This document shows positions 49,860-61,200 of a stretch of 64,000 bases of DNA, in pieces. The stretch spans positions 124,001 through 188,000 of the forward strand of contig JAJPHC010000060.1 in assembly GCA_021325515.1 (NCBI GenBank), given 5' to 3'. Made by a program: the position numbers and the translations under genes. The DNA is from Acidobacteriota bacterium (GTDB lineage Bacteria > Acidobacteriota > Thermoanaerobaculia > Gp7-AA8). The notes beneath the pieces are model-generated. The model was not told where the DNA came from and ran no database searches. It saw nothing but the letters and a program-made list of their open reading frames with translations. Positions within the stretch are counted from its first letter, which is position 1. Every line of letters starts with the position of its first letter.

Positions 49860-51107
49860 TCACTCGACGCGCCGCGCGCGCGGCCCCTGTGAATACCAGC
49901 CCGGATCGCGCGTGTAGTCCATGTCATCGCGAATCTTCACGATCGTGAACATGCCGCCCATGTCGATCGGACCATACGGCCCCTCGCCGCCCCGCATCGT
50001 GATGCTGTTGCGCGGCATCGGCATCATGCCCTGCATCTCCGCCATCTCGCCCATGCCCGTTGGCCCCATGATCATCGTTCCCGGCGCCAGCGTATTGAGC
50101 CTCGCCTGCGTATTCGCGGCGTCGATGCCGAGGAGATTCGGGAGGCCGTGCCCCATCTGATTCATGACGTGGTGCGACTTGTGGCAGTGGAAGGCCCAGT
50201 CGCCGGGATTGTCGGCAACGAGCTCGATGTCTCGCGTCGATCCCACTGGCACATTGACGGTGTTCTCCGGAATCCAGGCCGATTCCTGGATCGGGCCGGC
50301 GTCGGTTCCCGTGACGTAGAACTTGTGTCCATGAATGTGAATCGGATGGGAATCCATCGTCAGGTTCGCGATGCGAATTCGGACGCGATCTCCTGTCCGC
50401 ACGAGCAGCGGCTCGGTTCCGGGGAACACGCGGCTGTTGAATGTGAAGACATTGAAGTCGAGCATCACCGTGGGATCAGGCGTCGATGCTCCCGGTTTGA
50501 TGAACCATTCATTGAGAAAGATCGCGAAATCACGATCGACGCGGCGCGTGCCCGCGTCGCGCGGATGAATGACGAAGAAGCCGTGCATCCCGAGCGCGAT
50601 CTGCACCATCTCATCGAAGTGCGGGTGGTACATCAGCGTCCCGTTCTGCTTGAGCGTGAACTCGTACGCGAACGTCTCGCCGGGTGCAATCTTTGGTTGG
50701 GTGAGCCCGCTGACGCCGTCCATTCCGTTCGGCAGGATCACTCCGTGCCAATGAATCGACGTCCCCTCGGGGAGATGATTCGTCACCAGAATTCGCACGC
50801 GATCGCCTTCGAATGCCTCGATCGTCGGCCCGGGCGTCATCCCGTTATAGCCCCAGCAATTCACCTGGAATCCATCGACGAACTCACGCTTCACCGGCTC
50901 GGCGGTCAGGTGAAACTCCTTGACGCCGCCCACCATGCGATATGGAAGCGTTGCTCCGTTCGGCGTGACGACGTTCGTGCGTCCTCCCGCGCGGCGCGCG
51001 TGGCGCAGCGCCGAGCGCGTTTCCTTCGCTTCGCCGCGCCGCGCAGCGAGGCCGGCGAGCGTCGCGCCGAACGATGAAAAGAGGACGTTGCGGCGCGTGA
51101 TGCCCAT
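49860..51107 (-). CDS. Periplasmic multicopper oxidase
   Basis: 415 residues. All four copper-binding segments are present: SIHWHGVILP, MYHPHFDE, HPIHIHGHKF and FHCHKSHHVMNQM. A possible Tat-type signal (MGITRRNVLF) starts the protein. A Met-rich stretch near the C-terminus (MIMGPTGMGEMAEMQGMMPM) resembles CueO/CopA oxidases that oxidise Cu(I). Its ATG overlaps the outer-membrane factor stop by one base (TGATG). Expected role: lowering periplasmic Cu(I) within the copper island. Confidence 0.94.
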   Translation of the reverse strand: MGITRRNVLFSSFGATLAGLAARRGEAKETRSALRHARRAGGRTNVVTPNGATLPYRMVGGVKEFHLTAEPVKREFVDGFQVNCWGYNGMTPGPTIEAFEGDRVRILVTNHLPEGTSIHWHGVILPNGMDGVSGLTQPKIAPGETFAYEFTLKQNGTLMYHPHFDEMVQIALGMHGFFVIHPRDAGTRRVDRDFAIFLNEWFIKPGASTPDPTVMLDFNVFTFNSRVFPGTEPLLVRTGDRVRIRIANLTMDSHPIHIHGHKFYVTGTDAGPIQESAWIPENTVNVPVGSTRDIELVADNPGDWAFHCHKSHHVMNQMGHGLPNLLGIDAANTQARLNTLAPGTMIMGPTGMGEMAEMQGMMPMPRNSITMRGGEGPYGPIDMGGMFTIVKIRDDMDYTRDPGWYSQGPRARRVE

Positions 51108-52441
51108 CAGCGGTCTCCGATCCCATGCAGCGCGCGATCGAGCCCGATTCGCGCGCGCCAGTAGTCGCGCTGCGCTTCGATGAGGCCGCGCCGCGCTTCG
51201 GCTTCACTCTGCTTCGACTGCAGAAGCTGGAACGTCCCGACGAGCATCGCGTTGTGCTCGAGCGTCGTGAGGTGCACGATCCGCTCGCGACGGGGGACGA
51301 CGACGTTCCGGTAGTACTCGACACGCGCGCGCGCCTCGATGAGCGATGCCCGCGCCGCGCGCAGGGATGAGGACGACTCCGCGAGCAGCGCGTTCAACAT
51401 GTGCTTCGATCGCAGCCACTCCGCTTCGACGCGATTGCGCGCCGCAGTTCCCCGGTTGAACAGCGGCAGTGGAAACTCGAGTCCCGGTCCCCACGTGCGC
51501 GGCCCTTCGGCATCGCGCTGATAGTGAATGTCGCCAACGAGCTCGCCGAGTGCGGCGAGGCGGGCCAGCGGGAGCTGGCGGCCGGCGGCGTCGATCTCGC
51601 GGCGCACGATGGCGATGTCGAGCCGCTGCGCGGCTGCAAGCTCTTCGAGTTGCGATGGTTCCGGTTCACTCGCCGGCAGCGGAGGAAAATCCTGCGGCAA
51701 TTGCCACTCGATCGAGTTGTCGCGCAGCCCCATGTTCCTCACGAGTGCCTCGCGCGCGACCAGCAGATCGCGCTCCGCTCGCGCCAGCCCGAGCTTCGCC
51801 TGCTCGTAGCTCGCCTGCTCGTTCTCGAGATCGAGATCGGTGATGTTGCCGGCGTCGTGCTGCCGGACCGCAAGCTCGGCGGCGGCCTTGGCCGATTCGA
51901 GCGCCACCCGGTTCTGTGCAACCTGCTGCGAGGCAGCGAGCAGATCGCAGTAACTCTCGCGCACTTCGGCGGCGATACGCAGAACTGCGGCGGTGATCCG
52001 CATGCTTGCCGCGTCGAATCCGATCCGCGCGATCGCGCGGCGGCTGCCGAGGCGCAGCAGATCGACCAGCGATTGTGCGAGTCTCAATTCGTACGCGTGG
52101 AAGGGATCGGCAGGAATGCGGTACTCGACTTCGAGCAGAGGATTCGGAATCGTGCTCTCCTGCAGCAGTGCGACGCGCGCGATGCCGAGCTCCGCCAGCG
52201 TCACCTGCAGCCGCGGACTGTTGCGCATCGCGATGGCGACCGCTTTCTCCGCGGTCAACTCGCCGTCACGCAGCAGCGCGAGAGACTGCGGATCGTCAGA
52301 CGCGTTGGGCTGCGCCGCCCACACGACGCGCTCCACTCCGCGCGCCGCGAGTGCCTGTTCGACCTCCGCTACTCCCGCATCGCGGGGAACCGAGGCACAT
52401 GCAGTCAGGAGTGCCGTGGCGACCACTGCTGCGAACTTCAT
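51107..52441 (-). CDS. TolC/CusC-type outer membrane lipoprotein
   Basis: 444 residues. A lipoprotein signal (FAAVVATALLTAC) precedes the two helical repeats of outer-membrane efflux proteins (RNSPRLQVTLAELGIARVAL; RQHDAGNITDLDLENEQASY). It gives an exit duct across the outer membrane. It starts immediately after the Met/His-rich gene stop and overlaps the multicopper oxidase start, placing it firmly in the copper operon. No RND or ABC pump gene is in this arm; the divergent arm has its own TolC-type gene with CusBA. Confidence 0.92.
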   Translation of the reverse strand: MKFAAVVATALLTACASVPRDAGVAEVEQALAARGVERVVWAAQPNASDDPQSLALLRDGELTAEKAVAIAMRNSPRLQVTLAELGIARVALLQESTIPNPLLEVEYRIPADPFHAYELRLAQSLVDLLRLGSRRAIARIGFDAASMRITAAVLRIAAEVRESYCDLLAASQQVAQNRVALESAKAAAELAVRQHDAGNITDLDLENEQASYEQAKLGLARAERDLLVAREALVRNMGLRDNSIEWQLPQDFPPLPASEPEPSQLEELAAAQRLDIAIVRREIDAAGRQLPLARLAALGELVGDIHYQRDAEGPRTWGPGLEFPLPLFNRGTAARNRVEAEWLRSKHMLNALLAESSSSLRAARASLIEARARVEYYRNVVVPRRERIVHLTTLEHNAMLVGTFQLLQSKQSEAEARRGLIEAQRDYWRARIGLDRALHGIGDR

Positions 52442-52972
52442 TCAGCGATCCTTCGTTTTCGGCGCGTCGAATTCATCGGGATGGAGCGTCACATCGGGAT
52501 GAACGCGAGCCATCGCGCCCGATGACCGCGGCGCCTCGAGATTCATGGTGACATCGGCGTTCGCCGCGGAATGTTCGTGCTGCATGCCGGCCATCGTGCC
52601 GTGATGCATCTGCGAGTGATCCATCTGCGAATGATCCATCCCGGGCATCGCTGAATGGTCCATCTTCGAATGATCCATTCCCGCCATCTGCGAATGGTCC
52701 ATCTTCGAATGATCCATCCCCGCCATCTGCGAATGATCCATCTTCGAATGATCCATGCTCATCCCCGGCATCGCTTCATGAGCCGTCGCGGGAGGAGCAG
52801 GCTCCGGCGCGTGATGTTCCTGAGCTCCTCCGCCATGATCTCCCGCAGTGACCGGAGTCCCCTTCTTCACCGCCTCGGCATATGCGGCCGCGCTTTTCGA
52901 GGCGACCGATTGCCTGCCGCCGCAGGCGAGCAGCATCGCGATCGCGCTGCAGAGCGCGAGCCGCCGGCTCAC
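52442..52972 (-). CDS. Met/His/Asp-rich lipoprotein, probable copper-binding
   Basis: 176 residues. The lipoprotein signal is [17 protein letters not shown]. The central region has at least three 13-residue repeats of the type [13 protein letters not shown], giving dense Met and His ligands suited to Cu(I)/Cu(II); the DNA repeat is visible near 52620-52760. The C-terminus is less repetitive. It lies between the ATPase and TolC genes with ATGA overlap to the ATPase. It is likely a periplasmic copper sponge or chaperone; binding is inferred from composition. Confidence 0.88.
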   Translation of the reverse strand: MSRRLALCSAIAMLLACGGRQSVASKSAAAYAEAVKKGTPVTAGDHGGGAQEHHAPEPAPPATAHEAMPGMSMDHSKMDHSQMAGMDHSKMDHSQMAGMDHSKMDHSAMPGMDHSQMDHSQMHHGTMAGMQHEHSAANADVTMNLEAPRSSGAMARVHPDVTLHPDEFDAPKTKDR

Positions 52973-55233
52973 AGCTTCACTCCGCGCAAACGCAACGCAT
53001 TCGTGATGACCGACACCGAGCTGAAGCTCATCGCGGCCGCAGCAATCATCGGGCTGAGCAACACACCGAAGAATGGATAGAGCGCGCCGGCAGCGATCGG
53101 CACACCGAGCGCGTTGTAAACGAACGCGAAGAAGAGATTCTGCCGGATGTTCTTCATCGTCGCCTCACTGAGGTGGCGCGCCCGCGAGATCGCGCGGAGA
53201 TCGCCTTTCACCAGTGTCACGCCGGCGCTCTCCATTGCGACGTCCGTTCCCGTTCCCATCGCGATGCCGACATCCGCCTGCGCGAGCGCCGGCGCATCGT
53301 TGATTCCATCGCCGGCCATCGCGACGACGCGCTTCTGCTTCTGCAGCCGCTGCACCACCTCCGCTTTCGATGCCGGCAGCACATCCGCGATCACTTCATC
53401 GATTCCGAGCTTCTTCGCCACGGCCTTCGCCGCAGTCTCACTGTCGCCGGTCACCATCACCACGCGAAGACCGGACGCATGCAGTTCGCGGATCGCATCC
53501 GCCGTCGTCTCTTTCACTGGATCCGAGACAGTCAGAAGTCCCGCGCACTCGCGGCCAATCGCAACGAACATCACGGTCTGGCCGTCGGCGCGCAGCCGCT
53601 CGGCCCAGTCATTCAATGCACTCGCATCGATCCTGAGCTCGTCGAGCATCGCGTGGTTGCCGACGATGACATCTTTCCCATCGACATCGCCGCGCACTCC
53701 TTTGCCCGTGATCGACGTGAAGTTCGTCGCCTTGCTCACCTGGATGCCGCGCGCTTCCGCGCCGGCGATGATCGCCGAGGCCAGCGGGTGCTCGCTCGCC
53801 CGTTCCACGGCAGCCGCGAGGCGAAGCAGCTCGTTGCCGTCCACTCCCTCCTTCGCGACGAGCGACGAGAACACAGGCTTCCCCACCGTCAGCGTGCCGG
53901 TCTTGTCGACGACGAGCGTATCCACCTTGCGCAAACGCTCGATGGCGTCCGCGTTGCGGAAGAGCACACCCGCGGTCGCCCCTTTGCCCGCGGCCACCAT
54001 GATCGACATCGGAGTCGCGAGTCCCAGCGCGCAGGGGCAGGCGATGATCAACACGGCGACGGCGTTCACGATCGCGTACACGAACCGCGGCTCCGGCCCG
54101 TACACCATCCACAGTCCGAACGTCGCGAGCGACGCGAGAATCACGGCGGGCACGAAGAACGCCGACACTCGATCGGCGAGCTTCTGAATCGGCGCGCGGC
54201 TCCGCTGAGCCTGCGACACCATCTGGACGATCTGCGCGAGCAGCGTCTCCCGGCCGACTCGCTCTGCGCGCATCAGCACGGAGCCGGTCGTATTGACCGT
54301 CGCTCCGATCAGCCGGTCGCCCTTCTGCTTTTCGACCGGCAGCGGCTCGCCGGTCACCATCGATTCGTCGACGCTCGTCGTCCCCTCCAGCACGACGCCA
54401 TCAACCGGAATCTTTTCACCCGGTCTCACGCGCAGCGTGTCGCCGGCCTTCACTTCTTCGAGCGGCACATCGCGCTCGCCGCCTTTCGCGTCGACACGAC
54501 GTGCGGTCTTCGGCGCGAGGCCGAGCAGTGCACGAATCGCAGCTCCGGTCCGCTTGCGCGCCCGCAGCTCGAGGACCTGCCCGAGGAGGACGAGCGTGAC
54601 GATGGCGGCGGCGGCTTCGTAGTAGACATCGCCGCGCACCGCCGGCGGAAAGATCCCCGGTACCACGGTGGCCACGATGCTGTAGACGAACGCGACGAAG
54701 ACGCCGAGTCCGATCAGCGTGAACATGTTGAGATTGCGCGTGACGATGGAATCCTTCGCGCGAACGAAGAACGGCCAGCCACCCCACAACACGACGGGCG
54801 CCGCGAGCGCGAGCTCGATCCACGGACTGATGCCGTGCATGAACATCGCGATTCCCACGAGTGGGATCGTGAGCAGAGCGCTGATCCAGAAGCGGATCGA
54901 CATGCTCTTCAACTCAGGATCGGCTTCCTCTTCGAGCGTGATCGTCTCCGGCTCGAGCGCCATGCCGCACTTCGGACACGAGCCCGGCCCGTTCTGCCGC
55001 ACCTCGGGATGCATCGGGCAGACGTAGACCGCGCCGGGCATCGTCTTCGCCGGCCGCGCCGCCGCCGGCTCCGGCGTTGCCGGCTCCTTCTTCATGAACG
55101 ACTTCGGATCTTTGTCGAACCGGACTTTGCAGTGCGGGTTGCAGAAATAGATCGTCTGCCCCTCGTACACCGACGAGCCTGCTGCTCGTGCCGGATCGAC
55201 TGTCATGCCGCAAACGGGATCGATGTGTGTCAT
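52969..55233 (-). CDS. copA: Copper-transporting P1B-type ATPase with YHS and heavy-metal-binding domains
   Basis: 754 residues. The N-terminal YHS domain ([24 protein letters not shown]) and a heavy-metal-binding domain ([20 protein letters not shown]) precede the ATPase core. CPC in [12 protein letters not shown], phosphorylation site DKTGTLT and hinge [16 protein letters not shown] are complete. Such pumps move Cu(I) from cytoplasm to periplasm. It is the first gene of the minus-strand copper operon, and its start faces the cus-type operon across about 120 nt. No CsoR/CueR regulator is next to it. Confidence 0.95.
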   Translation of the reverse strand: MTHIDPVCGMTVDPARAAGSSVYEGQTIYFCNPHCKVRFDKDPKSFMKKEPATPEPAAARPAKTMPGAVYVCPMHPEVRQNGPGSCPKCGMALEPETITLEEEADPELKSMSIRFWISALLTIPLVGIAMFMHGISPWIELALAAPVVLWGGWPFFVRAKDSIVTRNLNMFTLIGLGVFVAFVYSIVATVVPGIFPPAVRGDVYYEAAAAIVTLVLLGQVLELRARKRTGAAIRALLGLAPKTARRVDAKGGERDVPLEEVKAGDTLRVRPGEKIPVDGVVLEGTTSVDESMVTGEPLPVEKQKGDRLIGATVNTTGSVLMRAERVGRETLLAQIVQMVSQAQRSRAPIQKLADRVSAFFVPAVILASLATFGLWMVYGPEPRFVYAIVNAVAVLIIACPCALGLATPMSIMVAAGKGATAGVLFRNADAIERLRKVDTLVVDKTGTLTVGKPVFSSLVAKEGVDGNELLRLAAAVERASEHPLASAIIAGAEARGIQVSKATNFTSITGKGVRGDVDGKDVIVGNHAMLDELRIDASALNDWAERLRADGQTVMFVAIGRECAGLLTVSDPVKETTADAIRELHASGLRVVMVTGDSETAAKAVAKKLGIDEVIADVLPASKAEVVQRLQKQKRVVAMAGDGINDAPALAQADVGIAMGTGTDVAMESAGVTLVKGDLRAISRARHLSEATMKNIRQNLFFAFVYNALGVPIAAGALYPFFGVLLSPMIAAAAMSFSSVSVITNALRLRGVKL

Positions 55234-55303
55234 ATCGGTTGTGACGCAGACTGCGCTAACTCATTACTCGGTAAAATGTGACGCGCGGTACATGGCGATG
55301 TGT

Positions 55304-55320
55304 CCGGGAGAAACTCCCGG
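55304..55320. promoter_or_regulatory. Hairpin CCGGGAG-AAA-CTCCCGG in the copper divergent gap
   Basis: A perfect 7-bp stem lies 37 nt before ATG 55358 and covers a potential ribosome-site sequence for ATG 55322. It may regulate translation or bind a regulator. Confidence 0.4.
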
Positions 55321-55357
55321 AATGCCTTCTTCGTCTATCTTGTCGTTGAGATTGTTC

Positions 55358-55732
55358 ATGGGCACCAGACGACTCCTCGGCGGTCTCGGCGTTCTGTTGT
55401 TCTTCGCCGCATTCTTCGCACTGCCGCTTTACGCGGCTGCGACGATCTGCACGATGGCCTGCTGCCATCACGCGCCGAGCGTTTCGATGACGACGGCGGA
55501 GGCGAATGGCTGCAGCACCGAGTGCTCGATCCGGTCCGGCGTTGCAGCCGATGCCGCGCAGGCAAAGACGCTTCCGGCGCCGAATCGGACGACGCATCAT
55601 GCCACCACTGCCGCCACATCCGTAAACATCTCCGCATTCCGCGCCGGCAATCCGCTCGCACTCGATTCCAGTCACCACGCGCCTCCCGGCGGCACAGCGC
55701 TGCACATCCTCCACACCGTTTTTCGCATCTGA
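55358..55732 (+). CDS. Cys/His-rich secreted protein at the head of the cus-type operon
   Basis: About 124 residues. MGTRRLLGGLGVLLFFAAFF begins a signal or anchor sequence; the next part has TICTMACCHHAPS and NGCSTECSIR, then several His (NRTTHHATT, SSHHAPPGG). Such residues suggest metal binding, but no known family is recognised. ATG 55322 would add 12 residues. It precedes a CusC-type gene by 51 nt. It may capture periplasmic copper; this is inference from position and composition. Confidence 0.65.
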   Translation: MGTRRLLGGLGVLLFFAAFFALPLYAAATICTMACCHHAPSVSMTTAEANGCSTECSIRSGVAADAAQAKTLPAPNRTTHHATTAATSVNISAFRAGNPLALDSSHHAPPGGTALHILHTVFRI

Positions 55733-55783
55733 TCCTCGCCGCTCGTTCGCTCTTCAACGAACTCTGAAGCTTGCGAGGACTCC

Positions 55784-57052
55784 ATGTTTCGAACTCTCGG
55801 CGCCTGCATGGCAGGCGCACTGCTGCTGACCACGAGCGCATTCGCGATCGACTGGAATGATCCGCATTCCGTCGTTGGCGCTGCGCTCGCCAACGCTCCG
55901 TCACTCCGCGAAATCGACGCGAAACTCGCTGCCGCGCGCGCGCTCCAGCAGGAAGCGGGAACGTTGCCGAACCCGATGCTGATGGCCGGTGTGCAGAACC
56001 AGCAGATCGATCTCAAGCGCGATCCGGCGATGACGATGTACATGGCGGGAGCGTCCCAGACATTCATCCGCCGCGATCGCCGCGAGGCGATGCAGCGTGT
56101 CGCCGCGCTCGAGGTCGAGAGCCTGGAGCAGGAAGCGGAGTCACGGCGCGCAGCGATCACGCGGGATGTGCTCGTCGCGTACGACGAGGCGGCCACCGCC
56201 GAGAATCAGATCGCAGCGAACGAGGATCTCGCGAAGCTCGCTGCTCTCACGGCTGACGCCGCGAAGAGCCGGTATGAAGCCGGCGCCGCGCCGCAATCCG
56301 ACATCATTCGCGCGAAGCTCGAAGCGAGCAATGTGCGCCATCAGGTGCTGATGCAGCGAGGCGTCCGCGATACCGCGCTCGCACAGCTCCGCGCTCTGCT
56401 GAGCCTCGCGCCCTCCGAGAGCATCCCGTCGTTCGCTCTTCGTCACGAGATGGAGCACCACCAACGCGGTGCTGATCCTCTGCTCAACCCGGCGACGCCA
56501 GCGACAGCCGCGCTCGAGTCCGAGCTCGGCCGCGCGGAGGAGGAGATCCGCCTCGCCAGACTCGCAACGAAGCCGGACATCAGCGTCGAAGCTTCGTACG
56601 GATTCAGGCCGGGGATGACGGATGTCTTCAGCATCGCCGGACGAATCGAGCTGCCGATCCGCCGGAAGACGGCGATCGAGCCGCGGATTGCGGCGGCGAT
56701 CGCACGCCGCGACGAAGTGCGCGCGCAGATCGACACGCTGCGCCAGCAGCTCGTTTCCGCGTTCGGCGAGGCACTCGCCTCGCGCAATGAAGCGATCGAG
56801 CAGATCAACCTGCACGTCGAGCAGCTCGTGCCCGAGGCGAAGCTGGGATTCGAGTCGGCACTGGCCTCGTATCAGGCCGGAAAGACCACATTCGATTCCG
56901 TCCTCGGCGCGCTGCAGACGTACCGCCTGCTCAACGTCGACTACTACGACTTCGTGCGCCAGCTCCTCATCGCCGACGCGGAGATCGACGCCCTGCAGCA
57001 TGGCGCGACGGGGCGAAGCGGCGCGATCCAGATGATGGGAGGTGCACGATGA
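55784..57052 (+). CDS. cusC: TolC/CusC-type outer membrane factor of the Cus pump
   Basis: 422 residues with a signal peptide (ACMAGALLLTTSAFA) and the repeated helical hairpins of outer membrane efflux proteins (AAARALQQEAGTLPNPMLMA; AAPQSDIIRAKLEASNVRHQ; VPEAKLGFESALASYQAG). It is the outer channel of the CusCBA-type tripartite copper efflux pump. It overlaps the cusB start as ATGA, so translation is coupled. Family assignment is firm; Cus specificity follows from its neighbours. Confidence 0.92.
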   Translation: MFRTLGACMAGALLLTTSAFAIDWNDPHSVVGAALANAPSLREIDAKLAAARALQQEAGTLPNPMLMAGVQNQQIDLKRDPAMTMYMAGASQTFIRRDRREAMQRVAALEVESLEQEAESRRAAITRDVLVAYDEAATAENQIAANEDLAKLAALTADAAKSRYEAGAAPQSDIIRAKLEASNVRHQVLMQRGVRDTALAQLRALLSLAPSESIPSFALRHEMEHHQRGADPLLNPATPATAALESELGRAEEEIRLARLATKPDISVEASYGFRPGMTDVFSIAGRIELPIRRKTAIEPRIAAAIARRDEVRAQIDTLRQQLVSAFGEALASRNEAIEQINLHVEQLVPEAKLGFESALASYQAGKTTFDSVLGALQTYRLLNVDYYDFVRQLLIADAEIDALQHGATGRSGAIQMMGGAR

Positions 57053-58287
57053 AACGCTGGGCTCCGTGGATCGTTGCAGCAGTGTTCGCGATCGCATTCG
57101 TCGTCGCCCTCGCCGGCAGGCGCGGCGGCAACTCGAACGAGATCGACGGCGTCACGCAGGATGGATCCGGGCGGCGCGTCGTCGCATGGATCGACCCGAT
57201 GTACTCCATGGGTCCGCCGCACGAGTACAAGTCGAATCATCCCGGCGTCGCGCCGGACTGCAACATGAAGCTGGTGCCGCAATACGCGGCGGAGAGCACG
57301 AGCAGCGGCGACGCGGGCGCGGTTTCGATTCCGTCGCAGCAGCAACAGTTGATCGGCGTCAAGCTCGCCACCGCCGGGCTGCGCGACCTCACACATACGA
57401 TTCGCACCACGGGACGCGTTGCCGCCGACGAACGGCGCACGGCTCAGGTGCGCACGAAGTTCGAAGGTTTCATCGACACGCTTTACGTCAACGTCACCGG
57501 GCAGCCCGTTCGCCGCGGCGAACCACTCGCCGCGATCTACAGCCCCGACCTTCTGGCGACGCAGAACGAATTGATCCTCGCCGAGCGCAATCACTCCGAG
57601 CTCGGCCGCACGCTCGCCGGCGCGGCGCGCGCGCGCCTGCGCCTCTGGGACATGAGCGGCGCCGACATCGATCGCGTCGCAGCAACGGGCAAGCCCATCC
57701 GCGATGTCGTCCTGCGATCGCCGGTCTCCGGCATCGTCACGACGAAGAACGCGGTAGCAGGTGCGCGCGTCACTCCGGCAGACATGCTGTACGAGATCAC
57801 GGATCTCTCGCACGTGTGGGTGCTCGCGGATATCTACGAATCGGAACTGGCCGCGATTCATACCGGCACTCCCGCGCAGGTCACGGCCGGAGGACAAACG
57901 CTCTCGGGCCGCGTCACGTTCATCGGTCCCGTCATCGCGGCCGCCACGCGGACCGCGACCGTACGCATCGAGCTGGATCATGCAGATGGTCTGTTGAAGC
58001 CCGACATGTTTGCAGAGGTACTTCTCGAGCAGCAGCAGGGAAAGTCGGTCGCCGTTCCCGACAGCGCGGTGATGAACACGGGATCCCGCATGATCGTCTT
58101 CGTCGCGCGCGACAACGGGACGTTCGAGGCGCGCGAAGTCACGGCGGGTGCGAAGGCTGACGGCTACTACGCGATCCGCTCCGGCGTCGCGGCGGGCGAG
58201 CGTGTCGTGGTCGACGCGAACTTCCTCGTCGATTCCGAGTCGCGTCTCAAGTCCGCGCTCTCGCGCATGAACGGGAGCGGCCAATGA
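57049..58287 (+). CDS. cusB: Periplasmic adaptor of copper RND efflux pump, with heavy-metal-binding domain
   Basis: 412 residues. An N-terminal membrane anchor precedes a heavy-metal-binding segment (WIDPMYSMGPPHEYKSNHPG, then GVAPDCNMKLVP). The membrane-fusion barrel and lipoyl domains follow (EGFIDTLYVNVTGQPVRRGE; VLRSPVSGIVTTKNAVAGAR; GGQTLSGRVTFIGPVI). It links CusC with CusA and may hand copper to the pump. Both junctions, to cusC and cusA, are ATGA overlaps. Confidence 0.93.
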   Translation: MKRWAPWIVAAVFAIAFVVALAGRRGGNSNEIDGVTQDGSGRRVVAWIDPMYSMGPPHEYKSNHPGVAPDCNMKLVPQYAAESTSSGDAGAVSIPSQQQQLIGVKLATAGLRDLTHTIRTTGRVAADERRTAQVRTKFEGFIDTLYVNVTGQPVRRGEPLAAIYSPDLLATQNELILAERNHSELGRTLAGAARARLRLWDMSGADIDRVAATGKPIRDVVLRSPVSGIVTTKNAVAGARVTPADMLYEITDLSHVWVLADIYESELAAIHTGTPAQVTAGGQTLSGRVTFIGPVIAAATRTATVRIELDHADGLLKPDMFAEVLLEQQQGKSVAVPDSAVMNTGSRMIVFVARDNGTFEAREVTAGAKADGYYAIRSGVAAGERVVVDANFLVDSESRLKSALSRMNGSGQ

Positions 58288-61200
58288 TCGACCGGATCAT
58301 CCGCTGGTGCGCGATCAATCGCGGCATCGTCGTGATCGTCGTCGGCGCACTCGTCGCGATCGGCGTCTGGAGCATCCAACACATCGCCGTCGACGCCCTC
58401 CCCGATCTCTCCGACACGCAGGTGATCGTCTTCTCGAAATGGGACCGCAGTCCCGACATCGTCGAAGATCAGGTCACGTATCCCATCACGACCGCCCTGC
58501 TCGGCGCGCCGCATGTGAAAGCGATCCGCGGCTTTTCCGACTTCGGCTACTCGTACGTCTACGTGATCTTCGACGAAGGGACCGACATCTATTGGGCGCG
58601 CAGCCGCGTGCTCGAATATCTGTCCAAGGTTCAATCGCAGTTGCCGCAGGGAGTCGAGACTTCGCTCGGCCCCGACGCGACCGGAGTCGGCTGGGTCTTT
58701 CAGTACGCGCTCGTGGATACGACGGGCCAGCACTCACTCGCGGATCTGCGCACGCTGCAGGACTGGCACATTCGCTACGAGCTGCAGTCCGTGCCGGGCG
58801 TCGCCGAAGTGGCCAGCGTCGGCGGCTTCGTGCGGCAGTACCAGATCACCGTCGATCCGCAGAAGCTCGCGTCGTACGGCATCCCGCTGATGCAGGTGAG
58901 CGACGCGGTGCGCAAGTCGAACAACGACGCCGGCGGGCGGCTGATCGAGTGGAGCGGCGCGGAGTACATGGTCCGCGCACACGGATACGTGCGCAGCAAA
59001 GCGGATCTCGAACAGATCGCGCTGAAGGCCGCGAACGGGACTCCCGTGCGCCTCGGCGACATCGCCGAGGTCCAGCTCGGGCCGGAGCTGCGGCGCGGCA
59101 TTGCGGAGCTCGACGGCAAGGGAGAAGTTGCCGGCGCCGTCGTCGTCATGCGCCATGGCGAGAACGCGATGAACGTGATCAACGGCGTGAAACAGCGGCT
59201 CGCGCAGATCGAACGATCACTGCCGAAGGGCGTGAAGATCGTCACGACGTATGACCGCTCGGAGCTGATCGCCGAATCGATTCACACCCTCAAACACGAG
59301 CTGCTGATCGAGATGCTGATCGTCTCGCTCGTCATCCTCATCTTCCTCTGGCACATCCCCAGCGCGCTGATTCCGATCTTCACGCTGCCGGCCGCGGTGA
59401 TTCTCGCGTTCATCCCGATGCGCCTCTTCGGCATCAACGCAAACATCATGTCTCTGGGCGGCATCGCGGTCGCGATCGGCGCGCTGGTCGATGCCGCGGT
59501 GGTCGTCGTCGAGAACGCCCACAAGAAACTCGAGGCGTGGGAGAGCGGCGGCCGGCAGGGCGACTACAAAGAGATTCTCATCACCGCCATTCAGGAAGTC
59601 GGACGCCCCAGCTTCTATTCGCTGCTGGTCATCGCTCTTTCGTTCATGCCGATCTTTGCGCTCGAAGCGCAGGAGGGAAAGCTCTTCAAGCCTCTCGCCT
59701 TCACCAAGAATCTCTCGATGGCGCTCGCGGCGCTGCTGGCCATCACGCTCGATCCAGCGCTGCGGCTGATGTTCACGAAGCTGAAGCGCTACGACTTCAG
59801 ACCGCGCTGGCTCGCGGCGGGGGCGAACGCGGTCCTCGTCGGCCGCATGGTTCCCGAGGAACGGCATCCGATCTCGCGAGTGCTCTTCAGAATCTACGGC
59901 CCGCCGATCCACTGGGTGCTGCGCCACGCACGCCTGGTGATCGTGCTGGCGGTCATCGTCGTCGCGGCGACGATCCCGGTCTATTTCCGCGTCGGCCACG
60001 AGTTCATGCCGCCGCTCAACGAAGGGGTCATTCTCTACATGCCGACGACGCTGCCCGGCATCTCCGTCACGGAAGCGAGCGCACTGCTGCAGAAGCAGGA
60101 TGAGCTGTTGCGGCAGGTTCCCGAGGTGGAGCGCGTGTTCGGCAAAGCGGGCCGCGCCGAAACCTCCACCGATCCCGCGCCGTTCTCGATGATGGAGACC
60201 ACCGTCGTCCTGAAACCGGAATCGGAGTGGCGGCACAAGAAGCGCTGGTATTCCTCCTGGATGCCGGACTTGCTGCAGCCGCTGGTTAGACCGTTATGGT
60301 CCGATCGACTGTCATGGGAGGATCTGACCAACGATCTCGATCGCCGGCTGCAGATTCCCGGACAGACGAACGCCTGGACGATGCCCATCCGCAACCGCAT
60401 CGACATGCTGACGACGGGCATCCGCACGCCGGTCGGCATCAAGGTCTTCGGCTCCGACCTCAAGCAGATCGAGAACATCGGCAAGCAGCTCGAACAGATC
60501 GTGGGCCAGGTGCCGGGCGTGCGCAGCGTCTACGGTGAGCGCGTTTCAGGCGGCTACTTCGTCGACTTCGACATCAACCGCGCCGCGATCGCGCGTTACG
60601 GATTGACCGTCGACGACGTGCAGCAGACGATCATGACCGCCATCGGCGGCGAGAACGTTTCCACGACGATCGAAGGCCGCGAGCGCTACCCCATCAACAT
60701 CCGCTATCCGCGCGAGCTGCGCGACGAGCTCGACAAGCTGGGCCGCGTGCTCGTCGCCACGCCGTCAGGCCCGCAGATTCCGCTCGCACAGCTTGCGTCG
60801 CTGCGCATCGCAGAAGGGCCGGCGATGATCCGCGACGAGAACGGACGTCTCGCCGGCTACGTCTACATCGACGTCGACACCGCGCGCCGCGACCTCGGCA
60901 GCTTCGTCGACGACGCAAAGCAGGCCGTCGCCTCTCACCTGCGTCTGCAGCCTGGCTATACGCTGCAGTGGAGCGGTCAGTACGAAGCCATGCAGCGCGT
61001 GCGCGATCGGATGATGTTCGTCGTCCCGCTCACGCTCTTCGTCGTCGCCTTCCTCATCTACCTCAACACACGCTCGATGCCGCGGACGCTGCTCGTGCTG
61101 CTCGCCGTGCCGTTCTCCGCCGTCGGCGCCGTCTGGTTGATGTGGGCACTCGGCTACAACGTCTCCATCGGTGTCTGGGTCGGCCTCATCGCGCTCCTCG

